A stretch of 64,000 nucleotides of DNA from Macrotrachela quadricornifera. Its lineage: Eukaryota; Rotifera; Eurotatoria; Philodinida; Philodinidae. This document shows, one piece after another, positions 50,186-63,670 of the stretch. The position numbers and the translations under genes are program-made. How positions within the stretch are numbered: position 1 is the first letter of the stretch; each line of letters begins with the position of its first letter. The stretch covers positions 62,001 to 126,000 of the forward strand of contig JAJEKB010001371.1 in assembly GCA_022393335.1 (NCBI GenBank), read 5' to 3'. The notes under the pieces are model-generated. The model was not told where the DNA came from. It was given only the letters and a program-made list of their open reading frames with translations, and ran no database searches.

Positions 50186-53100
50186 ATGATTTTTCAACGA
50201 TTCATTTTCGTTTTCTTATTTTCTTTTTTGTATTTATTAAATAATTATTTAATCGCACAACAATTTTCAAGTGAGATACACGAAAATCAATAAGAAAAGG
50301 ATAGTTGTTTTTTGCACTTGTCTATTTTTAGATTCATTAACAGATTTACCTCGTTTGTGTGTACATCATCATGACCCTACACAGTATTATCCGTGTGTAC
50401 TTAATTATATTGGTCTTAATAGTTGGTCTTTATATCGATGTCCAGATAAGTCTACATTTGATGAAGCATCACAACAATGTTTAATTAAAATTCCTATAAA
50501 TGATGCTTTCGAACAACTTGTTTCATTACCATCAACAGAAAATGCACAATTTCATCGTGTAGCTAGTTTTGTTTTAGCTACACCATTACCTAATGAAGAT
50601 CAAAGTTTGGAACAACAACAAGAACAGCAAACAAGACTTGTTTCATTACCACCAACGATTGATAAATTAATGGAATCATTTTCAATTAAAAAAATTTTAC
50701 GTAAAGTAAGAATAGAATGAAAGTATAATGTAGAAAAAAAGAAAATTTGTTATTTATTTTATAGCGAAAAAGACGTGATATTACAGAGCAATCATCAGGT
50801 ATTATATGGTCACATGGTTATCCACTGATGAAATTAAATAATAAACCAATTCTTGAAGAAAAATCATCGATTAATTCGAAATTAGGCCATTTTTCTGTGG
50901 TAGCTCACCGTCCTCATCCTGTTAGTGAAGGTATATATTCAATTATAAAGAGTATTTCATTAGTTCTTGATCTTAATAAAAATTAGTTTATATATAAACA
51001 AGAATTAATTTTCATTCAGCTATATCTATATGAGTTCTAAAAACTCAAGTCGATGTTTTAAATAATATACTATTGACTGATAATATCTTTCTTAATAAAA
51101 TTAACATAAAAAAATATGAGGTGTAATTATTAAACTTTCGAAATTAACTAGTACTATGCCTTGGAGAAATTTTAATTAAACTGATCATGTACTTTACATA
51201 AAGTACTGTCGTAATAGAAAGCGATATGTACTTATCTTGATTGCATATTTGAAAGCTATTAATGAGTCTCCATTGATACAATCAACCAATTTCAACTTTG
51301 AATAAATTATCTAAGAGGAACAAAAACATGAACATATTATGTACAGACTACTAGACGTGTTCTCCACTGAATATATTTGATAAATTTATTTATCTTTGCT
51401 AGTTTATTTAGAATATAAATTAAATGATTACGTAAACAGCAAACGTAAGCAGACGTATATGTCTCCATCAATGAATATTATTCACTATTAGCAGGCAAAA
51501 CGAGTCGATTTGTTGAAATTTTATAATGACATTATTAGCCATTTTTGCACACATCTTCAATTTCATAATTTATACGTGAATAGTAACTCATGACACTTTT
51601 TATAAAAACAAATAAGATGACTATATGTTATTTTCTATTACTTCATATAAAATATATTATCTATTTCATTAAAATTTCTTAAAATCATAATACAAGTCAT
51701 TTTCAAAACTTTGATAATTGTGACTCTTACTTTAACACAAAATATTATTAAAGGAGAAAATGCCAATTAATAAGATATCATTTAAGACATCAGTTCAAGT
51801 ATTCAAAGTTCGTGTAGATATAGTTGAATGAATATGCGTCCTTATTCACAGATATACTAATCTTTATGAAGATCTAGAATCTATAAAATCACTTTTATAA
51901 GACTATAGATAATATTGATTTTGTTTAGTATTTTTCATTTTATACACGAAATAATTTAAATAGATACTTTACATCTAAAAAAATATAGTTTTTTACAGCA
52001 TATCTTAAAATTTTTTGTGTCTTATAGATATACGCGATAAAGAAAAAAATATACTCATATCAATTAAAAATTTTCATTATTTATTTTAGACGAACTTAAA
52101 TATAAGAAAATTTGTTATTTTACAAATTGGGCTCAATATAGAAATGGTCCAGCTAAATTTGAACCTGAACATATTGATCCATCTCTTTGTACACATATTA
52201 TATATGCATTTGCTTATATTAGTAATCGAACATTATTAATAACAAAAGTAGAAAAAAATGACGAAGGTTTGTATAAAAAAAAGAAAACAACGTCTAAAAA
52301 TGAAATTATTTTTCTTTTAAATAAGATCTATACAGACGTATAAATGCATTAAAAACACGTAATCCAAAATTAAAAACATTACTTGGTATTGGTGGATGGA
52401 ATATGAAATCTTATACATTTTCAACAATGGTACATGATGAAAAAACACGACGAAATTTTATTTTTGATACTATTAAGTAAATTTAAAATAAAATTTTATT
52501 CTATCGAAAAACAAACAGTTTTTATCTTCATAGTTTTTTACGAAAACATAATTTTGATGGTTTAGAAGTCGATTGGGAATATCCAGGTATACGTGGTGGA
52601 CAACAAGATGATAAAAATTATTTAACATTATTTTTTCAAGTGAATAGGTTTTTTTGATAAATACAAAAAAAGTTCTAGTTTATTTATTTTGCAGGAATTT
52701 AAAGAAGCTGCAATAGCCCAAGCTATTATAACAGATCAACCTCGATTAATATTAGCAGCAGCAGTAGCTGCTAATCAAGATATTGTTGAAAATGCATATG
52801 AAATAGAAAAAATTTCAAAGTAAAAATTTATAAATTTGATTTATTTTTTTAATAGATTTCTTCTTTTTTTAGAATTTTAGATTTTATAAATATTATGACG
52901 TAGTAAGTTTACTTATCTATTGAACAAATACTGAATTAATAAATATTCTAGCGATTTTCATGGTGCATGGCAAAATTTCACAGGACTTAATGCTCCATTG
53001 TATAGACGTTATGATGAACTTGAAAAAGATCAAATGCTAAATCAAGTATTTATTGAAGCTTATTGTTTGTATTAAAAAAACAAAAAAAAGAATTTTTTGT

Positions 53101-53706
53101 AGGATTTTGGTATTACTATATGGTTAAAAAATGGTGCACCTGCTTATAAACTTGTTCTTGGTGTTCCATTATTTGCTCGAAGTTTTTTATTAGCACGATC
53201 TGATCGTAATGAACTTCATTCACCAACAATTGGAAATGGTACTGAAGGTCCATTTACACGTAGTTCTGGTTTTCTTTCTTATTTTGAAGTAAATATAAAA
53301 TAAAATTTATTTTTTTTAGTAATAATTATATATTTATTTGATTTTCTTTAATACATCAGATATGCTTATTACAAACAGATCCAAAATGGCAAAAACGTTC
53401 TGTACCTGATGGTTCAGAATCTGAATATATGTATAAAGATCGTCAATGGATATCATATGAAACACTTGATAATATTCGAAAGAGAGCTGCTTATGTTGTT
53501 GCTAATAATTTAGGAGGAATGTTTGTTTGGTCACGTATGTTTTACATATATTCTTTTTTTAAATTTATTTCTATTTTTTATTCATTTATTTTTCTTCTTT
53601 AGTTGATATGGATGATTTTAATGGAGCATTTTGTAATAATGGTACATATCCATATATAAAAAATTCTTTAGCACTTTTACCAACAAATATGCCATCGTAT
53701 ATTTAA
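50186..53706 (+). CDS. GH18 chitinase with N-terminal CBM14 domain
   Basis: Twelve exons (first 50186-50270, last 53603-53706) join in frame to 590 residues. A signal peptide ([17 protein letters not shown]) is followed by a short peritrophin-A/CBM14 domain ([18 protein letters not shown] ... [16 protein letters not shown]), a ~130-residue linker, and a full GH18 barrel: [88 protein letters not shown]. In the catalytic motif DGxDxDWE the second Asp is Glu, but the catalytic acid Glu and the third Asp are present, so it is probably an active chitinase cleaving beta-1,4-GlcNAc polymers. Intron 3 (50931-52089) is 1.16 kb and carries a long inverted repeat. AATAAA follows the stop near 53731. Confidence 0.93.
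50941..51905. repeat. Long inverted repeat (foldback element) in chitinase intron
   Basis: Arms of about 300 bases, 50941-51240 and 51601-51905, are reverse-complementary at roughly 70% by eye, with a ~360-base loop. Matching blocks include CATTCAGCTATATCTA with CATTCAACTATATCTA, and AGAAATTTTAAT in both. No transposase frame. It occupies most of the otherwise oversized intron and is likely a decayed foldback or MITE-type insertion. Confidence 0.6.
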
Positions 53707-56700
53707 AACTATGTATATATATAGACTAAATAAAAATATCTATGAATAAGTTTAAAATAAAATATGTTTATTATTCAAAATAAAAATTGATTTATTAAAG
53801 ATCAATATCCCTTTGATAAATAAAAAAAAGCAAATACTATTTTTGATTTAATAATTTCATTTGTTTTCTAAGAAATAATAAAAACTATTTCATTACTAGG
53901 CCAACGAATTCGAAAATTTATCAACAACAAATATAAACATATATATATATATAATTCCATTATTGTCAGTATATTTATTAGCATTGATTTATGTTGATAA
54001 AAGTCAAATATATTTTAAAAGAAGATTAAATTAATTGAATTTATGTAATATATTAGTTGATTTGATTATACATGATTATAACTGTCTGTAAAAAAAGTAT
54101 TCTAGTGGAAGTGACAGGTCTGTACGATCATGTAAAATACCATGAATATAAATAAATTAGTAGGATTTATTCGGTAAAATTATACGTTTTTTAGGATGAG
54201 AATAAATATAGAAATATATACAACTTCAAAATGGTAATTTACACATTCACTCAAGTACATGTAATAGAATCTCTATATGCATGAAATCATATTATTCACT
54301 TTTGTTTTTTAATAAAAATATTATTCTATAATATAAATGGAATATAATAATCAAGACAATACAATGTCAACTAGAACAATAGTTTTGAGTACATTTATCG
54401 TTTTATCATGATATGTTTTTACATATTTATAGTTTGCAATTAATTAATTTTTATGTTAAATATATATTATTCATTTAATAAATTTCATGATTTCTTAAGT
54501 TATCAATAAATATTGTTATTTGTTCACCAACTTATACTATCTTAATGAAAGATGAATAATGAATTGAAAATATAATTAGCAAAACAATATGTTTAAGTTC
54601 AAATATACATTTTCTTCTCAGACTTCAACTATATGACATTATTATAAAATCTAATAAGACATTATTAGATGCGTAAAAGAAATAATAAATTATGCAATGA
54701 AATAATTAATTTATTCATAATTTTTCTACTTTTGTATTATTTAACCTCTTTAATATTTTATAATTAATCCTCCTCATCATAAGTCATGATTTATTACGCA
54801 TATACACTGACATTTATGAGCATTTTGTAAATGTATTTTGTATATTCTTTATATATATATATACATATAGATATGTGATGATAATGCATGTTAATTTTAA
54901 TTATCTGAAATACTCTTTAATTCATCTTAACTAAAAGAGAAGACATTAATATTTAGTCAGACAACTTCTTTTTCTTCTAAGTAATGAAAATAAGTTTATT
55001 ATTTTAATATTTTCATATAATAAAAATTTTTCAGAGGCAAATGTCAAAAACATTATTGAATATGATATATATATATATACAAACATATATATATATATAT
55101 ATATTAGTGTAAAAATGATGTGTACTTGAATAAAACATTATTATGAAAAAGTCAGGTCTTCAAATCTATTTCTGAATTAAGTAGATTAAATGAATAATGA
55201 CATGACATATGCACTTATTTTGAAATACGCTGTACGAGAGAAGGCAAAATGACGCTTTCTTTTCTTTTTAATTAGACATCATGAATTCACACTTCAAAAA
55301 GTGAGAAAGTTTTCTGTTATTTCCAATTATAAAAATTATGAAAGATTATATGAATAATTTAATTTTAGTTTTTCTAAAAGAAATCCTGTGTTAATAATAT
55401 AGTTTATAAAAATTCACTCGTACTATGTAATCCTTTCATTTTGATACATTTATAAACGATGTACAGTTGTAATATTCTCAAAATTAGATAAAAACGATTT
55501 TAGATTATACATATTGTTCATCAATTGATTTGCATTGCATATTTTATTATTCTTATAATCGATAACATATCATTTTGCTGTTCTTTATACTATAAACCAA
55601 CTCTAGTTTATCTTTTTTCATCATATAATGCATCACTAGCTATTCATTGTAATGAATTTATTTGATAGAAATTATTTGATCCACTAGTTAATAATGTAAT
55701 GACTTTGTCCTTCACAATAATACTGTCTGCAATACAAAGAATATAAATGATAAATATATGAAAATGATAAAATAATATCTAATGATTATCATATTCAAGA
55801 ATGAGAATACTATGGTGCTATTTAACAATAAAATATTTATAAATAATCGATAAACAGAACATATAATTAACGTATGTATATTACATTTATTTTCATTTAT
55901 GATAAATGAAAAACTTTATCTTACTATTGATAGTAATAGAGAACATTCTATTGTTACTTACTTTTTGTATCAATTACGACTGTGTAACAAATGAATGTAG
56001 GAGTACATAATTATTGATGATGTCTATTATCAAAATAAATTACGAATAGAACGATATACTGAACTATAATTAATATTAATATTTTCTTTGTTTAACCTGT
56101 CTAATGTGAAGAATAAGAGATAAAGTATTAATTTGCAGAAGACTTTTTTTGTTTTGCCTATTTTAAATTTAACAGAACTTGAGATCATAATAAAGTATAG
56201 GCAATACTTGGTGGTATAAATGAGTAGAATTGATTTTTACTGTTGAATTTGCCAAAAAGATCCGACTCTTCTTAATTATATTGCTAAAATTTTGTATTAT
56301 TTCTGAGATCAGACATTGTTCTTTAAGATTTTAAATAAAGGAAAACATAAAATATTCATTTAGTAATGAGATTAAAATAAACGAATAAAAATTGTTTTTT
56401 TATTGATGCTTTCATTAGCATTAACGTTATCATATAACAAATCTAAAGTTAACATTCATTTGATAATATATATTATTTAATATTGTTCATGTTAATGAAC
56501 ATAATAATAAAAGAACTGGTACTGCTACTGAAATGTAAGAAAATACATACAACTAATGAATTGAAATTGTTGATAATTCTATTTTTTCTTTTGTATTACA
56601 TTTAATCCTAGAAATATAAATATAAAATTTTATTGTATTCTTATTGATAGCAAGGTTAAAAGAATATACTTAATGATGTTGTTGCTTTTGAATGTAGAAA

Positions 56701-59700
56701 TCATAGTGCATACTGAGAAAAACATTTCCGTAATAAACTGAAAAGCGGAATTACACTTTGCATAAAATAACAACAAATCAAATAGTAATATATAACATTG
56801 TAAAAAATTTTCTTGGCATATTTAAAACTAAGAATTATTATAATGTTATAATTTGTATTTACAAAATAATAATTCTATTTTTATCGATGAACTTTTCAAT
56901 CCTTCATTATGATATAAGGACATTCTTTTTTTAAATATTAATTATCAACAACTATATTTAATATTTAATCATATTTAAGAAAAAAAAATTAGTTTATTGA
57001 CTTTCAAATGAAGAAATGAATATTTCTTAATCCTTAGTGCTCTTCTTATAGATATTTACACTGTAAATCGATCAACATCAAGTCTAATTGTATGAAAAAA
57101 GTTTGTTTTTCTCTTCATCGATTATCAAATTACTGATTTCTTAGTACTTCATACAGAGAAAAAGGAATAAAATTTCGTTGAAAAAAAAAGGTCACATCGC
57201 TTCTAAAGTCAATACATCATAAAACATGTATAATTTGCTTCTAATTATATTGATTAACATCAAAAACTATTTAAAATATTTAATAAAGTTTGTTTTATTT
57301 TTATTTTTGTTGCCATTGGTATGCATGAATAATTTTTTAATCAAATTAATTTTTTTATACAGAGATATTTTTATAAAAATTCAATTCATTGGTGAAATTA
57401 TATATTAGTTGTGCTAAATCTTTTTCGAGAGCATTCTATTTTTTTTACAAAACTACTTGAAAGATAATGAAAAATGTAAATGAATGTAACTTTTTTGTTT
57501 TCTTTATTAGAATTTTTATCTTTATTATTTCTCAAGAATGAAATCAGTCATCCGATAATAATTAGCCAAAGGCACATGTCCTTTTCATCTTCTTTTATTC
57601 TTTTTTTATTTTTAACATATATTTTAATTAAAAATATCAAGTCAGACAATTCTAAAAATAGAGTTAATATTATTAATTAATTTACTGTCAATAAAATGTT
57701 CTGAAAGTTTCTGTATTTCATAACATTGAATCTAGTAACATATGAATAAATACTAATGATATTAAGTCAACGATCCAGACCAAGAAATAATTAACTAAAA
57801 AAATTTTTTCTTTTTTTTTAATTTTATTTATAAATATAAATATTCTAGTTGTTCTAATATAATTCCATATGTGACCTTAGTCTATGAATTTGATATCTAC
57901 GAATTACTTGATTCTCTCAGTTTTCAAACACAAGATTATATATATTTATATGATTTTTAAGAAAAAGAAAAGATAATTATCTTATTCATTGTTTTGTTCG
58001 AGGTCTTGTTCCGGTGTCAAAGATAGAGATAAATTAAATATGCATGGTATTAAATAGACATCAATACTTGTTGTTATGACGACAAGAATTCATTAAAAAA
58101 CACAAAATATTTCTTTGATAATTATTTTCCGTTTTATTCATATGTTTCTAGTTGATGTATTTCAAATTCGCAAATTTAGCACAACTATTCAAGTGAACTA
58201 TCTTATAACTTGAATCATATTGAAGTTGTTTTTTTTTTAAATACTTATCTATATTGACAGAATTGTCGATAGTATGTTTTTTCTTTTCTGATTATTATCT
58301 ATATCGATTAAAAAAAAAAGAAAACCTTCAATCCAAAAATAGATTATATATTAAGAAATGAAATCAATACAATAGTACATTTAAAATAAATGAAAAAGAT
58401 TTTTATCAATTTTCAAAAATCTTCTTATAACTAGATATTCTTTATAAACAGTCAAAATGCAACAAATATTAAGCAAAAAAATCTAACATAAATATAAGAA
58501 AAAAACATTCCTTTTTCTTATCGTTATTATTTCTTATAAAATAAAAGAAAGAAAAAAAAACCAGGAGCTGACATTGTTATTTAAAATAACAAAAAAATTT
58601 ATTTATGTCACTCGCATATATTCAACTTCCTACTGGGTATTCAACTTTGATAGTCAAATGAGATTTCATGCTGTTTTTTCATGCGTATTCATATACTTTT
58701 TGTTTTGAGCAGTTCTTCTTAGAAGAAAAAAAGAAACGCTTTGTGTTATTTTTGGATGACATGCATGTTTTTAAATAAGTATATGCAGCCCAAGCTTTTA
58801 TATTAGAAATATATGTTATAATTACCCGAGCGAATCGAGTTTTTTCTTTCAATTCTCTCGATAATAAATAGTTGATTGTGTGCAAGCACTTTATTAAAAG
58901 TATCTTTTTACGCTTAATTTAGGTCATCATTTAGCAATTTAGTGTATTATTAATACATTATTCAACAAAATTTTCGAGTTACCCGAAGCAAGAAAGAGGT
59001 AAATATAAAAAGACATTATACATCTGTGAGCCATGTAAAAATATCAATAACATCATTTTTTATGCAACTGACAGAATGAAATAGTCATCATTAACTAATA
59101 TTCATCATCCTAATGGCGATAAAAATAGTTTGTAAAGCATGACATTGACTCCAACATATGGTAGCAGGTGTCTACAATATTGTAATCAACACTTTTCTGT
59201 TTCTATTTTTTAATATTTTTTTCCGGTTAAAGATACATATGTGCCCAAATAATATATGCAACTAGAAGAAACACATGATTAGCATTCGCTGTAACACAAA
59301 CACATCATTTTTTTTTCTTTTATTATCAGTTGTAATCATTTTTTGAACAAATCCAAGATTATCGTGCATTGTATGTCTCACATGAAATCGTGTAATTGAA
59401 GGACATTCTATTTTTATACTATGCTATTTTGTTTTTTCTTTTTCTTTGCACTATTTCAATAATGATCTATTAATCTTTATATATATATATTTATATATAT
59501 ATATGTAGTTGGTCTATATCTACAAACTAATTGATCATGAAATAGACTATGTTGTTGATTATATCATCCTAGTGCCTCGCCGTTGTTAATCTATTCGGAC
59601 ATAAAAAAATTCTTGTTTGCAAGTACTTCTTACTGACAGCTATTATTTCGGATCTTTTTTTATAAGTATTTTTGTTCGGTGACCTTTTTCCTTTTTTTTT

Positions 59701-61544
59701 ATTTTTTTGAAAGATGACGATACATTTTGTAGAAATAATAGTAAAAGGAAAGAAATTAAGAGTTAGCTAAAAATATCTTCAAGTTCCTGGCCGGCTCTCG
59801 ACAACCGGAAGAAACATTGAGAAATGAGACGCAAAAGAAAGTGAGAGAGGGAGAGAAAGAGAGGAGAATGAAAGCCCTTCTACAGGTAAAAATAGAAGAA
59901 CAGGCGACTTTCTCATGTCATTGATGTTGTGTGTATGAATACGCTTCTCATTATGAGAATCTTATTTCTCAATTCTAATTATTTTCTTTGAATATGATTT
60001 TCTAAAAATAACTTATCATCAACAACAAGGATAACGAGACTTTCTCAGTAAGTATGCATTTTCATCAGTCATGCCAGATTGGAATGCGAAACAAGTGAAG
60101 TTATGCGTTTTTTTCTTTCTATATACATGTGTGTTGGCAAAATAATTATTCATATCAATATATTAAATGAGATAAAGCGGCCAAATTATGTAGATGAATG
60201 TATATATATTGATAAATTCAGATATGGAAAATAGAAACTATGACGTTTTTGTCTATTTTAGAATACATTTTTATTATTTATATTTTGTCTTTTCAAAGGC
60301 GGTCAATCGAATAAACGAGTAAAGACAAAGATGAGAGTTAAGAATAGAAAAAAAAATTGACTCCTGATGATATAATTAACTGTTATAGAAGACGATAATG
60401 TCTATCATATAGAGTTCCTGGATGAACTAACATTCTAAAAATAGTTCAGTAAATGCATACATTTTCTTCTCTTTTCTTTTTATATATTTTCTTTACTATT
60501 GCGCTCTCATCTGTCGGAAAAAAAAGAAAGATAGAGAGAAAAAAAGAGAAACAGAAGAATAGAACAAAACGACAAGAGATAGTCTCATCATAGAAACATC
60601 TTTTTATATCTGAAATAAAAGACTCTAGATAGAAGTTATAAATATTAAGAAAAAAACGCAGAAAAAAAAGTTAATATAAAAATAATTCAAAGCAAGCTAT
60701 TTGTGCTGGTAAGATAATTTGATGAAAAAAAAACCTGCAGAATAGATATTTACGGAAAAAAAACATCCGAAGAATCTTTATAACTTCTTTTTTTTCATCT
60801 ATTTATATCTTTTTTTTTCCAATTTCTTGTTTATTAATTTATAAAAATATCTTTATACTTTTTTTATCAGATATAAATTCCATAGGCTTATATTCTCGAA
60901 TAATAATAGATAATTTTTAATTAGGAAAGATTATATAAAGTAACAAAAAAAAAGATTGATGAACTATAAAGAACATTAGATGAAAGGTAGTGGCAAGATT
61001 TTTGACAAGAAACTTTTGGATATATATAGAGAATATAAAAAGAAAAGATTATTTATATATCGTATGAAAAACAAAATGTGAGTTGTCTTGGTAATCATCT
61101 TCTATTCTTACCATTTGATTTAGTTAATCTAACATTGTATTGTAAAAAAAAAAAGAAACAGCAAAAAGAATTTAAAATAGAACTACTCAGTATTTGTCTT
61201 TAATATAGATTTCAATTTCCTTTTGCTCATCATTTGCTCATCAAGATAATAATTATTAATAATATGAGGAAAAAGAAAAAGAAATTCTAAAATGCGTCGT
61301 TCTTTTTTTTTTTATATATCTAGAAAATGATAATGCTTATACATCTATATTTTGTATTAAATTATTTTAGAAATTTGATCAAGCTCAAGCAATCTGTTGC
61401 CTAGTTTCTTTTTTCGATAACAATGACCTATATCTTTTGGTAACAGCTGAATATTTTCGTTACAAAGAACAAGAATAAAATAATACAATCAACATTTATT
61501 TTATTTTTTCGTTTATTACATCGAATAAAAATTTACTCAAAAAG
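53707..61544. other. 7.8-kb region without visible genes
   Basis: Very AT-rich. Open frames at 57226, 57480 and 58679 have no domain or splice partner. TA microsatellites occur near 53940, 54850, 55065-55105 and 59479-59505. From about 59750 rightwards the sequence becomes purine-rich and slightly richer in G/C, as expected near the promoter of the GPCR gene. No tRNA, rRNA or retroelement ORF was recognised. Confidence 0.5.
59765..59890 (+). promoter_or_regulatory. Possible promoter or 5' UTR exon of the GPCR gene
   Basis: A G/C-richer island (CTGGCCGGCTCTCGACAACC) followed by a GA-rich tract at about 59840-59868 and a CTACAG/GTAAAA donor-like site at 59886. An acceptor-like TATATATCTAG lies near 61323, before the GPCR start at 61545. 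A non-coding first exon is possible but unproven. Confidence 0.2.
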
Positions 61545-63113
61545 ATGGTTTCCATTATATCTACTATATTAATAAATAATACAATGAACTATAGTGATCG
61601 TATAAATATAACAAAAAATAAATTACTTTCACCAGATTCAAATCATAATATTGAAGAATCATTTGATTTAACATGGAATGATATTATATATGATGGTGGT
61701 TTAGCTACATGGTTACCACGATCATCTTTTCGTTGGTTAACAATATCTGTTTGTTTAATTGGTATTATTGGTATGTTTATCAAGATTTTTTTTTGATTTA
61801 ATAAATAAATATATTTTATATAAATTAGGTAATATATTAGCTGTTTTTACTTTACTTCGTCGACCAATGCGTACTCTTTCAACATATACTTATTTAACAG
61901 CACTATGTTTATCAAATAGTATAACATTATTATTTGTAATTGTTTTTGAATTAGAAGTTTTATTTACTCCAAGTCGTTTTAATTGTATTCTTGTTTCATT
62001 ATCTAAAGCTCTTGCTTCAAGTACATTTGCTTTATCAACATGGTAAAATTTAAAATAAAAATAAAAAAAAAATTAATAAAAAGAATTAATTTTTTTAGGA
62101 TTACAGTTGGTTTTACTATTGATCGATATGTTATGATTTGTTTTCCATTTACCGGTGAAAAAATGTGTACACGTCGTAATGCTTTATTTGTATTAATTCT
62201 TTGTCTTTTTTTGGGATTAGCATATTTAATACCACAAATATTAGCACATTCATGCCATGCTATGCCAAATGTAAATCCTTATAATACAACAATTAATTAT
62301 ATAAATTTATCGAATAATTATTTAAATAAAAGTGAATTAAGTTCAACTATATTTTGGGTATCTGGTTTAAGTGAAATGGGTAAATCATTAACATATCGTT
62401 TAACAATAACATTATTTGTTAATTGTTTTCTTGTACGTATAATACCATTTCTTGTTGTATTTAAATTAAATTTACATCTTATACATACACTTGCAAATAC
62501 AAAACGACGTCATAGACAAATAAATCCTTATGAACAAAAACGTAATGATGTAACACATATGCTTGTAATTGTTATATCTACTTATCTTATTTGTATAATG
62601 CCGTCCATTCCATTTGCTGCTTTTTTTGCTTATAATCCAGATAAATATGTTAATATATCATATCATTATCGAATATTTCAACATCTAGATGAATTCGGTA
62701 AATTTTTAATGATATTTAATTCTGCATCACAATGTTATTTATATATATTTTTTGGTAAACGTTTTCGTCGTGAATTAACACATTTATTATGTTGTTTTTG
62801 TACAAAATATTTCTATATGCCAATACCACAAAACTATACAAATAGTGATCGTGAAACATTTTTACCAGATTATGGTAATAATGATAATGCTTATGAATTA
62901 GTATTAAGTGGTAAATGGTCACTTGATCAACGACAAGATTCAATAGCTGGTATAGAATTTAGTTTTCATCATCCAAGACGATGGAGTCGTTTAACATCAT
63001 CATCAGTAACAACAACACGTTCGGATTCAGATTATAGTGACAATCGAATTAATTTGGGTTTATTAAAACGTTTTAAAACTCGTGTTGAACAATTATTTGC
63101 TCGTTTTAAATAA
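61545..63113 (+). CDS. Class A GPCR, FMRFamide/peptide-receptor-like
   Basis: Three exons (61545-61770, 61829-62042, 62099-63113) give 484 residues. The extracellular N-terminus has several Asn-X-Ser/Thr sites. TM1 (WLTISVCLIGIIGNILAVFT) has the conserved Asn. TM2 is YLTALCLSNSITLLFVIVFE. Before TM3 lies a Cys (NCILVSL). TM3 ends TIDRYVMICFP (DRY motif). TM4 and TM5 follow (ALFVLILCLFLGLAYLIPQI; FLVRIIPFLVVFKLNLHLIH). TM6 is MLVIVISTYLICIMPSIPFA. TM7 carries FNSASQCYLYIFFGKRFRRE in place of NPxxY, a pattern seen in FMRFamide/sex-peptide-type receptors. A cysteine cluster (LLCCFCTKYF) after helix 8 may be palmitoylated. The ligand cannot be told. The third exon is long and intronless. Confidence 0.9.
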
Positions 63114-63245
63114 TTTTAGTTTATTTTTCTTTTTTTTTTTCTTATGTGTATGTATAGTCTTGCTTCCGTCCATTTATTTTTTTAAGTCTGAAAAAAAAAA
63201 TAACAGAAAAAAAACTATATTATTCATCTTTTTTTTTTGTATTAA

Positions 63246-63670
63246 TTAACAATTTGGTCGACTAACAGATGGATGAAAAGTTGTTCCGCCAATGTCATAG
63301 CAACGAACAGTTGGAGCACTAAATTCTTCTTGAAAAACATGTTTCGTTGTAGCAATAAAGACATAATTATTACACCAAACACGACCCCATGTAGCTCCAT
63401 GTGGAAGTTCAAGTACAGAACATTGACCGGCTAGAAATTTACCCGTATCGTACGAACGAGAACGTCCATCTCCAGTTCGTGATTCTAGACCACAATTAGC
63501 TACATAAGCACCTCGATTACATATTCGAACAGAACCTTGATTTGATGATATTACTCCTATTAATCAATTAAAAGAAATTATGTTTATATTTATGAAATAA
63601 ATATAACAACTAATTTACCTAAAATAAGTGCACTAAATATGAACAATAAATACGTAAAAATCGACGACAT
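63246..63670 (-). CDS. Small secreted Cys-containing protein
   Basis: Two exons (63670-63619 and 63556-63246) join in frame to 120 residues. The signal peptide is MSSIFTYLLFIFSALILG. The mature part has the pattern VRICNRGAYVANCGLES, FLAGQCSVLELPHGATWGRV, WCNNYVF and a C-terminal CYDIGGTTFHPSVSRPNC, with six Cys that could form disulphides. The order (N-x-GAY-V-A, then glycine turn, then P-x-GAT, then C ... GTT-x-P ... C) recalls a small beta-sandwich secreted family found in several invertebrates; I cannot name it with certainty. No transmembrane or anchor signal. Its stop faces the GPCR stop 132 bases away. Confidence 0.8.
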
